The position numbers were made by a program, and so were the translations under genes. Shown piece after piece: positions 26,847-34,543 of a stretch of DNA of 64,000 bases. Origin of the DNA: Candidatus Acidulodesulfobacterium ferriphilum (GTDB lineage Bacteria > SZUA-79 > Acidulodesulfobacterales > Acidulodesulfobacteraceae); assembly GCA_004195035.1 (NCBI GenBank), contig SGBD01000001.1, positions 540,368-604,367 of the forward strand. Reading direction: 5' to 3'. The notes under the pieces were generated by a model. That model worked only from the letters and a program-made list of their open reading frames with translations, was not told where the DNA came from and did not search any database. Every line of letters starts with the position of its first letter. The stretch's first letter is position 1.

Positions 26847-26871
26847 ATATTAATTGTATCAACTATGATCA

Positions 26872-27695
26872 GTTGTGATTTGCGGTCAGGCATTTGTTTG
26901 GTATAATTTAATTTCCATTTAAAGCCTCCTCGCCCCGGTTGTGATTTGCGGTCAGGCATTTGTTTGGTATAATCGTTTGTAAATGCAGAACCTAACGAAC
27001 TGAGTTGTGATTTGCGGTCAGGCATTTGTTTGGTATAATTTTTAAACGCCAGACTCGTAAAGCGAATGTGTTGTGATTTGCGGTCAGGCATTTGTTTGGT
27101 ATAATGAATGTAAAACTTATGATGAGAAAGAACAGTTGTGATTTGCGGTCAGGCATTTGTTTGGTATAATTGATATTAAAAAATTCTGTTCGCAAAAACT
27201 GTTGTGATTTGCGGTCAGGCATTTGTTTGGTATAATTCAAAAAAGAAGAAGCCAGTAAAGAATACAGTTGTGATTTGCGGTCAGGCATTTGTTTGGTATA
27301 ATAAAAGAAAATATAACACTACGAGACCTAAGTTGTGATTTGCGGTCAGGCATTTGTTTGGTATAATTTTAATTATCTTTTTAAACATTTTGTCATCGTT
27401 GTGATTTGCGGTCAGGCATTTGTTTGGTATAATTAGAATCATATATTGCCAGAATACTTACCGTTGTGATTTGCGGTCAGGCATTTGTTTGGTATAATAA
27501 AAATCAGAAGTTTACAACAAAAATCATCGTTGTGATTTGCGGTCAGGCATTTGTTTGGTATAATATATCTGAAAAGCGTTCTTACAACATTTCCGTTGTG
27601 ATTTGCGGTCAGGCATTTGTTTGGTATAATGCGGCTTTATTTTCAATTTCCGAGATAGTGTTGTGATTTGCGGTCAGGCATTTGTTTGGTATAAT
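26872..27695 (+). CRISPR. Type II-C CRISPR array, 13 repeats and 12 spacers
   Basis: Thirteen identical 36-base repeats start at 26872, 26938, 27004, 27070, 27135, 27201, 27267, 27332, 27398, 27463, 27529, 27595 and 27660. Twelve unique spacers of 29-30 bases separate them. The repeat starts GTTGTGATTTGC and ends TTTGTTTGGTATAAT, so each carries an extended -10 promoter (TGGTATAAT) reading into the spacer. This is the layout described for Neisseria meningitidis type II-C, where every crRNA has its own promoter. Starts six or seven bases into a spacer would leave guides of about 23-24 bases. No repeat shows terminal decay. The array reads rightward and converges on the cas genes. Protein-like reading frames through it (MPDRKSQ, VICGQAFVWYN) are artefacts of the repeat. 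Confidence 0.97.
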
Positions 27696-27726
27696 GCAAC
27701 TTTGGTAACAAGTTGTATTTATTGGT

Positions 27727-27773
27727 AAATCACCCGAAGCAGATCAGAAAAAACTGATTTGTTCGGGTGATTT
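27727..27773. terminator. Probable bidirectional terminator between array and cas2
   Basis: AAATCACCCGAA (27727-27738) pairs perfectly with TTCGGGTGATTT (27762-27773), with a second stem inside. T-runs follow on the plus strand. The hairpin spans the cas2 stop codon (27744-27746), so it could end both the rightward crRNA transcripts and the leftward cas mRNA. Confidence 0.75.
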
Positions 27774-28073
27774 TTCTGTAGGTTTTCGTATTTTTCCAAA
27801 GAAAATTTTCATCCTTTCGAATTGTTTATCCGTTATTATTAATATCCGCACTTCACCATCGTCAGGTAGGGATAATTTTACCCGTTTTTCATGAACAACA
27901 GCATTTTCTTCACTTGAACAATGTCTTCCATAAACCGAGAATTGCATCATAATAAAACCGTCATCCAGTAAAAATCTACGAAAATCGCTATAGGATTTCC
28001 GCGCCTCTTTAGTGTCTGTCGGCAGATCAAACATCGTAATTATCCACATACTACGATACCCTCCAAAACTCAT
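27744..28073 (-). CDS. cas2: CRISPR-associated endonuclease Cas2
   Basis: Adaptor of the Cas1-Cas2 spacer-integration complex. The N-terminal beta strand carries the Cas2 signature MWIITMFDLPT with the conserved Asp, followed by KSYSDFRRFLLDDGFIMMQFSVYGRHC and RILIITDKQFE. I place the start at the ATG at 28073, which overlaps the cas1 stop as ATGA and has GGAG upstream, giving 109 aa. A longer form from 28109 would overlap cas1 by 40 bases. It ends the cas operon facing the array. Confidence 0.93.
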   Translation of the reverse strand: MSFGGYRSMWIITMFDLPTDTKEARKSYSDFRRFLLDDGFIMMQFSVYGRHCSSEENAVVHEKRVKLSLPDDGEVRILIITDKQFERMKIFFGKIRKPTEKSPEQISFF

Positions 28074-28954
28074 ATCGAAGGGATCTCCGGTTTCTTGTCT
28101 TCCCCGCATAATACCCTTTTAATGCTTGCAGAGTAATAATGCAGTGATGACATTAACGGTAAATTAGTGCCACCTATACAACAACTATTATTTAAAATAT
28201 TTAAGATAATAAGTTTATTGCCGGATGTTAATTTTAACTCATCCGACGATAATTTTAATAATTCAAATACTTTGATATCAACCGCCGGTCGGATAGGTTC
28301 CATCAGATCATCGGCGAGACAGAAATTATTATATTGATTATGATGATGAATGCCCAAGGAAGGATGAAGGCCTGCTCCAACAATTGCTCTTGCCACGGCT
28401 GCACGAATTATAGAATAACCGTAGTTAAGCAAAGTATTAATACCGGATTCATCAGGATTTCGCCGAAAATTACCTCCAAATAATTTTGGCCAATAAATCC
28501 TAGATGCCTGAGCCTCCATATTTTCGGAATCGCCGCTTTTAACCTTTTCGGCATATATATTTAAAAGATGATCTTCGTTTATGACTTTATCCAAAACTTT
28601 TGCCTGCCCCAAAATTTTTGCTCTGATAATCTCTTGCCATAAACGTTTCCTGACAGGTTCGGCAATTTGAATTTGCCTGTTTAATATCTTAGTATGCAAA
28701 CTATTTCCGGTGAGAGGCAAACAAATAGCATTAGGCAAGTGTTTCTCATTGCATATCAAGACCGCAACATTATTGTCGGAACATGCGGTCAAAAGCGCTT
28801 GCGTGTAACTAATAGCAGGATGGTCTAAGATTAAGACGCCTAAATCCTCTACTGGAATGGTTTCCGGTTCAAATCCATTGCGTCTTACAACCAACTGATT
28901 ATTCTTTAATGCCAGATGGGCAGCATTACCCACTTCTATAATTCTCTTAATCAT
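28070..28954 (-). CDS. cas1: CRISPR-associated integrase Cas1
   Basis: Catalytic subunit that inserts new spacers. It is a type II Cas1 of 294 aa with an N-terminal beta domain (LVVRRNGFEPETIPVEDLG) and the alpha-helical metal-binding domain: Glu in NMEAQASRIYWPKLFG, His in GLHPSLGIHHHNQYN, and Asp in LADDLMEPIRP. Its ATG overlaps the cas9 stop by eight bases and its stop overlaps cas2, so the three genes form a tight operon. No csn2 or cas4 is present, which marks subtype II-C. Confidence 0.96.
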   Translation of the reverse strand: MIKRIIEVGNAAHLALKNNQLVVRRNGFEPETIPVEDLGVLILDHPAISYTQALLTACSDNNVAVLICNEKHLPNAICLPLTGNSLHTKILNRQIQIAEPVRKRLWQEIIRAKILGQAKVLDKVINEDHLLNIYAEKVKSGDSENMEAQASRIYWPKLFGGNFRRNPDESGINTLLNYGYSIIRAAVARAIVGAGLHPSLGIHHHNQYNNFCLADDLMEPIRPAVDIKVFELLKLSSDELKLTSGNKLIILNILNNSCCIGGTNLPLMSSLHYYSASIKRVLCGEDKKPEIPSI

Positions 28955-31886
28955 TGCAATAAGTAATGCATCCTAATGTATCAACCATAATTTTTTTAAA
29001 CAACAATCTATTAGCTGAACCTACCAGCATTGTCTTTTTATCATCCAAAGTTGCCGCGGTATGTAAACGGAGGGTTATTCGTTGATTTGAGCCGTCAAGC
29101 ATTTGCACTCTATAATAACGTTTTTCATCCTGCATATCGATTTCGACTAAATCATTTATAGCTAAAGAGGCTATAAATTTATATTTATCCCCATGATTAC
29201 GATTAACAATACTTGTTTTATCAATTCTTGCTCTTCTTGCAGCCTCCATTGCGGTAACAAAAATACCCTTTCTTTTTTTTGTTTGCATATCCTCTATAAT
29301 CTCAACATGGTGGTTATTGCCGTATTTATAAAATTTATACTCCCCTTCGGCATTATCACGTATTCCATATACCGAATTCCTATTAAAATTAGAAGCTATT
29401 CGCACTGACCTAATATTAGTTTTTCCATCAACGTGAAATAAAGGATCACTACTATTGCTTAACGCCTTTTTAAAATCGCCATTAAAATTGTTAATCCGCT
29501 CCTCTACTAATTGTCTAACTTTTTTATCAATTATTTTTTCAACTTGTGCTTTTGTGATTCCGGAAAGCGGCTTCCGATATACAAAATAATCTTCTTTCTC
29601 GTTATATCCGTATGCGGTTTCTTCATGAAATGCACCCGTTATTTTCCGAGTGGGAGAATGCGAAACTATAATATTTTGAATTTTTTCATCAACATCTTTA
29701 TAAAATGAATGCCAAGGGGCGTCTATATTAAACCCGTGTTCGCTTAACGATTTACCACTTTCTGCAGAAAGTTTAGAAAGTTTTTGAAACAAGCTTCTTG
29801 ATGTTAATGCAATGACTATTGCATCAATAGTATGATGCCTATGATCTTCTCGATTTTTTTTATTGCCGTCCACGCTGAGTATCATATTTAGTTTCCAGCG
29901 ATGACGAAGCACAGATGTCGCTTCTCCTTTAGTTACATTTACAGGAGTACCTAATTGAAATAAATATTTCTTTACCTCTGTTGAGATATAGCGTGTATCG
30001 TTTAGTTGCCGTTCTATAAATTTATCGGTATCGATATTTTTTTGTTCAAATTTTTTTCTTTTATTCCATGGCAATTTTTCTACTCTTTTTAATATTTCCT
30101 CATATTTCTTCGAGTCGGCAGAATAAGCCTCATAAGGAGATTTATTGTGTTTTATTTGGCGGTTCTCTTTTGCTATGCAAAGTGTTTTGTTCCAATAGGA
30201 ATCATCAAGCGACTTGCTATAAGGCAATATATGCTCAATATCGACTTCTTGCGAAAAGAGCATTTCCCGTGAAATGCTATCCCCTGTATATGGACACACA
30301 GCTCCGCATTCTTCCCATAATTGATACTTCTGTATATCCTCCTTATAAGGATTTTGAATTCCAAAATCATTTTGCAAAATTGCTTTTATTGAATTATTTT
30401 TCTTTTCCCTATCTCTCATGTTCAAAGATAATTTTTCTTTTTGTTTTTTTGAAAGTTTCATTTTACGGGCCATTTCTATCGTAATACGAGAAGGCTTTCC
30501 ATGTTTCCTAATGATAGCATTTACAACTTTTCTAACTTCATACAGAGCTTTTTGTACTAATGGGTTACGTAAATATGGAGGCTCTTTAAGTTCGTCAACG
30601 ATTTTTTTTGCGTTATCGATATTGCTATGGTTATAACCGGCTTTAATACATGCTTCATCATAACGCATACTTTTTCCAAGATAAGGAAGTATTTTATTTA
30701 TGGCTTTCAAAGATAAACTCGCATATCCGGATTCAAGTTCTATTTTTGCGATAGCTTCGGCAGTTTTTTCATCAAAACCCCAATGTTGTTTCATACGATT
30801 TAAAAGTCCATTTTCGTCATTAATTGTAAGAATATCGGTTATAAGTTCTTTTTGTTCTTTCTCCGGCAAACCATCCCATTTATCTCCTATTTTAGAACGA
30901 ACGGCATAAGCTGTTCGGTTTCCAATAAGTTCTCTTTTTCCGCCCTCCTCAAGGTTAAATATTTCCCCGCCATGAAGGCCTAAAATAGTTCGCGCTTTAT
31001 TCCAGCTTATGGTTTTTTGCCTTTCTAAAACATCTATAAGTTTTTTATACTCATCGCTATCAAGAGAACGGTAATCGCGGGTTTTCGTGTCTTTGATTTT
31101 AAGATTATTTATATCTTGAAGAATTCTAAAGCGTTGATATTCAAGCAGGGCTTTGGAAACCCGCTTTCTTGAGGGCTCGAATGAGCATTTGCCGATTAAA
31201 TATTTTTGCAATTTTAATGGACGCTGAAAAAATATTAATTTATGAAGTATAACTTTATAGGCGGGGGTAAGAACATCCGGATAATAATTTTGCTGGTTTT
31301 CCCATATCTTTTCAAATTCTTCTTTATACATATCCCTATCCGTATAAAGCCCCCTTTTTTTTTGCTGATTAGCAAGATATTCGCCTAACGTTCGACTGTT
31401 GGAATTTTCAATTTCTTTTTTTAGTTCGCTAATGGATTTTATTATAATGCCGTCATCAGGGGATGAAACCTTTCTATTGCTTTGGAAACCCCGCCTCTGG
31501 GCAAGATGATATATTATGCGGCCAATTTCACACAGTTGAAGTTTTTCATCTAACGCTTTCTTCCTAAGCTGATAAGGATCAAATCTTTTATTGTCGGTTA
31601 AAATTTTTTTTAGTTCGACCTGATCGGCCGGCAAAAGATTATTATTTGTCAAATACCTTAATGCCGCATTTCTGCGCATCTTATGTCTCGCAACTTGCCT
31701 GCGCATCGCCCTTGCAGTTCTTCGCGCCTGATTTTTAGATACTTTTGTTTTCGCGTCCAACGCCTCTTGAAAAATGCGAGTGCCACAATCAACTATCTCT
31801 GTAGGCTGTTCATCTTTGCTATTACCAATTATAGCCCATCCAAGAGAATTTGCTCCCATATCAAGACCAAGAGTGTATTTGCTCAT
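28947..31886 (-). CDS. cas9: CRISPR-associated endonuclease Cas9 (type II-C)
   Basis: RNA-guided DNA endonuclease of 979 aa, in the compact II-C size range. The nuclease residues are all present: RuvC-I Asp9 in LGLDMGANSLGW, an arginine-rich bridge helix around residues 55-75, RuvC-II Glu471 in ITIEMARKMK, HNH His552 in VDIEHILPYSKS with Asn566, and RuvC-III His685/Asp688 in DHRHHTIDAIVIAL. The C-terminal part (about 780-979) would hold the PAM-interacting domain. The start at 31886 is chosen because AGGAGG lies six bases upstream; an ATG at 31907 would place that site inside the gene. It heads the cas9-cas1-cas2 operon, with a divergent tracrRNA gene upstream. Confidence 0.97.
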   Translation of the reverse strand: MSKYTLGLDMGANSLGWAIIGNSKDEQPTEIVDCGTRIFQEALDAKTKVSKNQARRTARAMRRQVARHKMRRNAALRYLTNNNLLPADQVELKKILTDNKRFDPYQLRKKALDEKLQLCEIGRIIYHLAQRRGFQSNRKVSSPDDGIIIKSISELKKEIENSNSRTLGEYLANQQKKRGLYTDRDMYKEEFEKIWENQQNYYPDVLTPAYKVILHKLIFFQRPLKLQKYLIGKCSFEPSRKRVSKALLEYQRFRILQDINNLKIKDTKTRDYRSLDSDEYKKLIDVLERQKTISWNKARTILGLHGGEIFNLEEGGKRELIGNRTAYAVRSKIGDKWDGLPEKEQKELITDILTINDENGLLNRMKQHWGFDEKTAEAIAKIELESGYASLSLKAINKILPYLGKSMRYDEACIKAGYNHSNIDNAKKIVDELKEPPYLRNPLVQKALYEVRKVVNAIIRKHGKPSRITIEMARKMKLSKKQKEKLSLNMRDREKKNNSIKAILQNDFGIQNPYKEDIQKYQLWEECGAVCPYTGDSISREMLFSQEVDIEHILPYSKSLDDSYWNKTLCIAKENRQIKHNKSPYEAYSADSKKYEEILKRVEKLPWNKRKKFEQKNIDTDKFIERQLNDTRYISTEVKKYLFQLGTPVNVTKGEATSVLRHRWKLNMILSVDGNKKNREDHRHHTIDAIVIALTSRSLFQKLSKLSAESGKSLSEHGFNIDAPWHSFYKDVDEKIQNIIVSHSPTRKITGAFHEETAYGYNEKEDYFVYRKPLSGITKAQVEKIIDKKVRQLVEERINNFNGDFKKALSNSSDPLFHVDGKTNIRSVRIASNFNRNSVYGIRDNAEGEYKFYKYGNNHHVEIIEDMQTKKRKGIFVTAMEAARRARIDKTSIVNRNHGDKYKFIASLAINDLVEIDMQDEKRYYRVQMLDGSNQRITLRLHTAATLDDKKTMLVGSANRLLFKKIMVDTLGCITYCND

Positions 31887-31913
31887 TATCACCCTCCTAA
31901 AATCCAATATTCA

Positions 31914-31961
31914 TTATTATTCCATATTTATATTGACATCAATATTAAATTTTATTAATAT
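31914..31961. promoter_or_regulatory. Back-to-back promoters for cas9 and tracrRNA sharing a palindromic -35 region
   Basis: The palindrome TATTGACATCAATA (31931-31944) holds TTGACA on the plus strand (31933-31938) and TTGATG on the minus strand (31942-31937). Seventeen bases on from each lie TAATAT (31956-31961, plus) and TAATAA (31919-31914, minus). The predicted starts are about 31968 for tracrRNA and about 31907 for cas9. The overlap means the two promoters may compete or share a regulator. Confidence 0.6.
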
Positions 31962-31967
31962 AAAGTT

Positions 31968-32080
31968 ATATTATACCAGACAAATGCCTGCGCTGCTTTT
32001 TACAATAAGAAGTTTAACTTCGCAGGATATGCCCCAATGGGGTAACCTTTAAGCCTCTTGCTATAACAAGGGGCTTTTTT
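31968..32080 (+). ncRNA. tracrRNA
   Basis: Trans-activating CRISPR RNA of about 113 bases. The anti-repeat at 31970-31990 (ATTATACCAGACAAATGCCTG) pairs over 21 bases with the 3' part of the repeat, with one G-U pair. TTACAAT at 32000-32006 then pairs with the repeat's 5' GTTGTGA (two wobbles), leaving an internal bulge as Cas9 duplexes have. A small hairpin GAAGTTTAACTTC (32009-32021) follows as nexus, then CCCC-AAT-GGGG (32032-32042), then a terminator hairpin AAGCCTCTTG/CAAGGGGCTT with a T-run (32051-32080). It is transcribed away from cas9. Confidence 0.92.
32051..32080 (+). terminator. Rho-independent terminator of tracrRNA
   Basis: The stem AAGCCTCTTG (32051-32060) pairs with CAAGGGGCTT (32067-32076) with one wobble, a six-base loop and a run of six T's. 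It probably also forms the 3' hairpin held by Cas9. Confidence 0.88.
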
Positions 32081-32265
32081 GCGCTATTATATAATTATAA
32101 TAATACAATATAATGTTATTATTATAATATAAATAAAAAATCAATAAAAATATTCCATAATTTTGATAAATTCAAAGAGTTGATACCCCTCCCAGCTCTA
32201 TTAAAATTAGCTATCCCTACATATCAAATACTCCCAATTCGCTACCCATTTGCTCCTATATCAAC

Positions 32266-32294
32266 TTGACTATTTTATGAAATAGCTGTATAAA
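32266..32294 (+). promoter_or_regulatory. Promoter and possible operator of the toxin-antitoxin pair
   Basis: TTGACT (32266-32271) and TATAAA (32289-32294) are 17 bases apart. Between them lies the perfect inverted repeat CTATTT-TATG-AAATAG (32270-32285), a suitable binding site for the antitoxin or toxin-antitoxin complex. The stretch 32081-32265 holds nothing else I can recognise. Confidence 0.55.
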
Positions 32295-32355
32295 TATTGC
32301 ATAGAATCAATTTTTAAAAGATAATAAATTATACTAAACAGAAAAAAAGCTTATT

Positions 32356-32559
32356 ATGGATTTATCAGAAAAAATAATTGAAGCCGTCAAATCGCTGCCT
32401 GAATCAAAACAAGTCGAGGTTCTCGACTTTATGGAATATCTACAGTCAACAACCGCCGCCTCGGAGTGGAACGATTTTTCTCTTTCGTCGGCAATGAAAG
32501 GAATGGAAGCCGAAAGTTCTCTTTATTCCTTGAGCGATATAAAGGAATCCTTTTCGTGA
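32356..32559 (+). CDS. Antitoxin of a PemK/MazF-type pair (DUF2281-like)
   Basis: A 67-residue protein beginning MDLSEKIIEAVKSLPESKQ with EVLDFMEYLQ, which resembles the DUF2281 N-terminus common in small antitoxins. Its stop codon overlaps the start of the toxin gene (GTGA), the usual coupling in such operons. The C-terminal part (DIKESFS) probably binds the toxin. It lies about 275 bases beyond the tracrRNA terminator and has its own promoter with a dyad. The DNA-binding mode is inferred. Confidence 0.72.
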   Translation: MDLSEKIIEAVKSLPESKQVEVLDFMEYLQSTTAASEWNDFSLSSAMKGMEAESSLYSLSDIKESFS

Positions 32560-32900
32560 TATTAGAAGGTCAGATAACCTTATTTAATTTTCCGCAAACC
32601 GATCAAAAACAAGGAAAGCTAAGACCTGCTCTTATCTTGCGCAAACTGCCGAATAATCTTAACGATTATCTAATATGCATGATATCCTCGCAAATTCATA
32701 CACTGATTCCGGAATTAGACGAACTTATTGGTTTGGAAGATTCCGACTTTGCGATATCAGGCTTAAAACAACCGAGCGTTATTCGAATATTAAGGCTCGC
32801 GGTAGTCAACAAATCTATCTTTTTAGGCAAAATAGGTCAAATAGACAACGAAAGGATTAAAAGGATAAGACGCAAACTTGCCTTATGGATTAACGGTTAA
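32556..32900 (+). CDS. PemK/MazF-like endoribonuclease toxin
   Basis: Probable mRNA interferase toxin of 114 aa. The core resembles PemK/MazF: a short strand GQITLFNFPQTDQ, then the hallmark GKLRPALILRKL, then a strand YLICMISSQIHT and the terminal LGKIGQIDNERIKRIRRKL. The start is a GTG at 32556, overlapping the antitoxin stop as GTGA, with AAGGAA upstream. A longer frame from 32466 would cover most of the antitoxin and is rejected. Catalytic residues are not proven here. Confidence 0.75.
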   Translation: MILEGQITLFNFPQTDQKQGKLRPALILRKLPNNLNDYLICMISSQIHTLIPELDELIGLEDSDFAISGLKQPSVIRILRLAVVNKSIFLGKIGQIDNERIKRIRRKLALWING

Positions 32901-32925
32901 TTAATTCCCCCTTTATTCGCATTTC

Positions 32926-32975
32926 AAAGCTTCAAAGCTTGCCCAGATCCAGATTTATGGATTTGGGGCTTGAAA
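32926..32975. terminator. Imperfect hairpin after the toxin gene
   Basis: A stem built from CAAAGCTTGCCCAGATCCA and TGGATTTGGGGCTTG around GATTTA could act as a terminator for the toxin-antitoxin operon. It contains an eroded copy of the CCCAAATCC-GATTTAG motif seen at 23664 and elsewhere. Confidence 0.45.
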
Positions 32976-33085
32976 ACTAATTGACAAAAATTTCAAAAAC
33001 TAATAAAATAAAAATTTTACAACAAAAAAACATTTTAATCACTTAAATTTAAACTGCTAAAAATAAATCTTGTTCAGTATATACC

Positions 33086-34456
33086 ATGTTTGACGGACTT
33101 AGCTCAAAATTAGAAAAGATATTTAAAAACCTTCGCGGGTATGGGAAGCTTTCCGAGAAAAATATCGAGGACGCTCTCAAAGAGGTCAGGCTGTCCCTGC
33201 TCGAAGCCGATGTAAACTACCTCATAGTCAAGGAATTTATCGAATCGGTCAAGAACAAGGCTGTCGGCGAAAAGGTTATGGACAGCCTTACGCCGTCCCA
33301 GCAGATAATTAAAATTATACACGACGAGCTGACAAGCCTTCTCGGCGGCCACGAACCCCTTAATATTAAAGCTAAGCCGCCTGTAGTCATTATGCTCGCC
33401 GGACTTCAGGGTTCGGGTAAGACTACGACCGCCGGAAAACTTGCCCTCTATTTGCGGGGGTTAAAGCGGAGCGTTTATCTTGTTCCAGCGGATGTCTATA
33501 GGCCTGCCGCCGTTCTTCAGCTTAAAAAAATCGGCGCAAGTATAAACATTCCGGTTTACGAAACCCCTGAAAAAGACGGCGGGATTACGCAGAAACCCGA
33601 AGAAATAGTCAAAAACGCCTTAGAAATCGCCGAAAAGCATGCTTACGATACACTGATAATAGACACGGCGGGACGCCTTGAAATCGACGAGCCTTTGATG
33701 GAAGAATTAAAAACCATCAAAAGCAAATTTAACCCTAATGAAATACTTTTCGTCGCCGATTCTATGCTTGGTCAGAGCGCCGTTACGGTTGCAAAAACAT
33801 TTAACGAGGCGGTAGGTATAACCGGGGTTGTTCTTACCAAGGTTGACGGCGATTCCAGAGGCGGCGCCGCTCTTTCCATCAAAAAAACCGTGGATAAACC
33901 GATAAAATTTATAGGCGTCGGCGAGAAATTAAGCGATTTCGAACCCTTTTACGGAGAAAGGATAGCCGACAGGATACTCGGCATGGGCGATGTTATGAGC
34001 CTCATCGAAAAAGCCCAGAACGCCGTGGACGAAAAATCGGCAAAAGCCATAGAAGAAAGCCTTAATAAAAAAGATTTTACGGTTAAAGATTTTGCCGAAC
34101 AGCTAAAAATGGTTTCTAAGATAGGCGGCATCGGTCAGATTGCCTCGATGATACCCGGTTTTTCCAAAATAAAGGACAAGTTCAACCCTGAAGCCGCCGA
34201 AAAAGAATTTAAAAAAATAAACGCTATCATAAACTCAATGACGGAAAAGGAACGCCTTAGCCCCGCAATACTCAACGGCGGACGCAGAAAGAGAATTTCC
34301 GCGGGAAGCGGTACTTCGGTCAACGATGTAAATATATTTATAAATAAATTCGAAGAAGTAAAAAAAATGATGAAATCGCTCAAGGGCGGGAAATTCGGTT
34401 CGCTTAAAAATTTGAAAAATATCGGCGGTATCAAAAATATGTTCAATAATCTTTAA
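33086..34456 (+). CDS. ffh: Signal recognition particle protein Ffh
   Basis: SRP GTPase that binds 4.5S RNA and signal sequences to deliver nascent proteins to the membrane. The N domain is followed by the G domain with GLQGSGKTTTAGKLA near residue 107, DTAGRLE near 190 and TKVDGDSRGG near 250. A methionine-containing M domain runs from about 300 to 456. The length of 456 aa is normal. No SRP RNA gene was recognised in the window. It begins the ffh-rpsP-rimM-trmD-rplS run. Confidence 0.97.
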   Translation: MFDGLSSKLEKIFKNLRGYGKLSEKNIEDALKEVRLSLLEADVNYLIVKEFIESVKNKAVGEKVMDSLTPSQQIIKIIHDELTSLLGGHEPLNIKAKPPVVIMLAGLQGSGKTTTAGKLALYLRGLKRSVYLVPADVYRPAAVLQLKKIGASINIPVYETPEKDGGITQKPEEIVKNALEIAEKHAYDTLIIDTAGRLEIDEPLMEELKTIKSKFNPNEILFVADSMLGQSAVTVAKTFNEAVGITGVVLTKVDGDSRGGAALSIKKTVDKPIKFIGVGEKLSDFEPFYGERIADRILGMGDVMSLIEKAQNAVDEKSAKAIEESLNKKDFTVKDFAEQLKMVSKIGGIGQIASMIPGFSKIKDKFNPEAAEKEFKKINAIINSMTEKERLSPAILNGGRRKRISAGSGTSVNDVNIFINKFEEVKKMMKSLKGGKFGSLKNLKNIGGIKNMFNNL

Positions 34457-34543
34457 TTTTTCATTTAATTGCATTAATAATAGTAATTATCGATAGTAAA
34501 TTATTAAAACTTTTAACATTTAACAAAACAAAGGAGATTTCAA

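Noticed and set aside
26780-27666. Several reading frames crossing the CRISPR array, with repeated MPDRKSQ or VICGQAFVWYN peptides
   Set aside because: They are periodic translations of the identical repeats with random spacer-encoded segments between, and have no ribosome sites.
29193-31958. Plus-strand reading frames of 60-140 codons opposite cas9
   Set aside because: They are antisense shadows of the long cas9 frame, with atypical composition and no family similarity.
32466-32900. A longer toxin frame starting at 32466
   Set aside because: It would overlap most of the antitoxin gene in another frame and lacks a ribosome site; the GTG at 32556 in GTGA overlap gives the normal PemK/MazF N-terminus.
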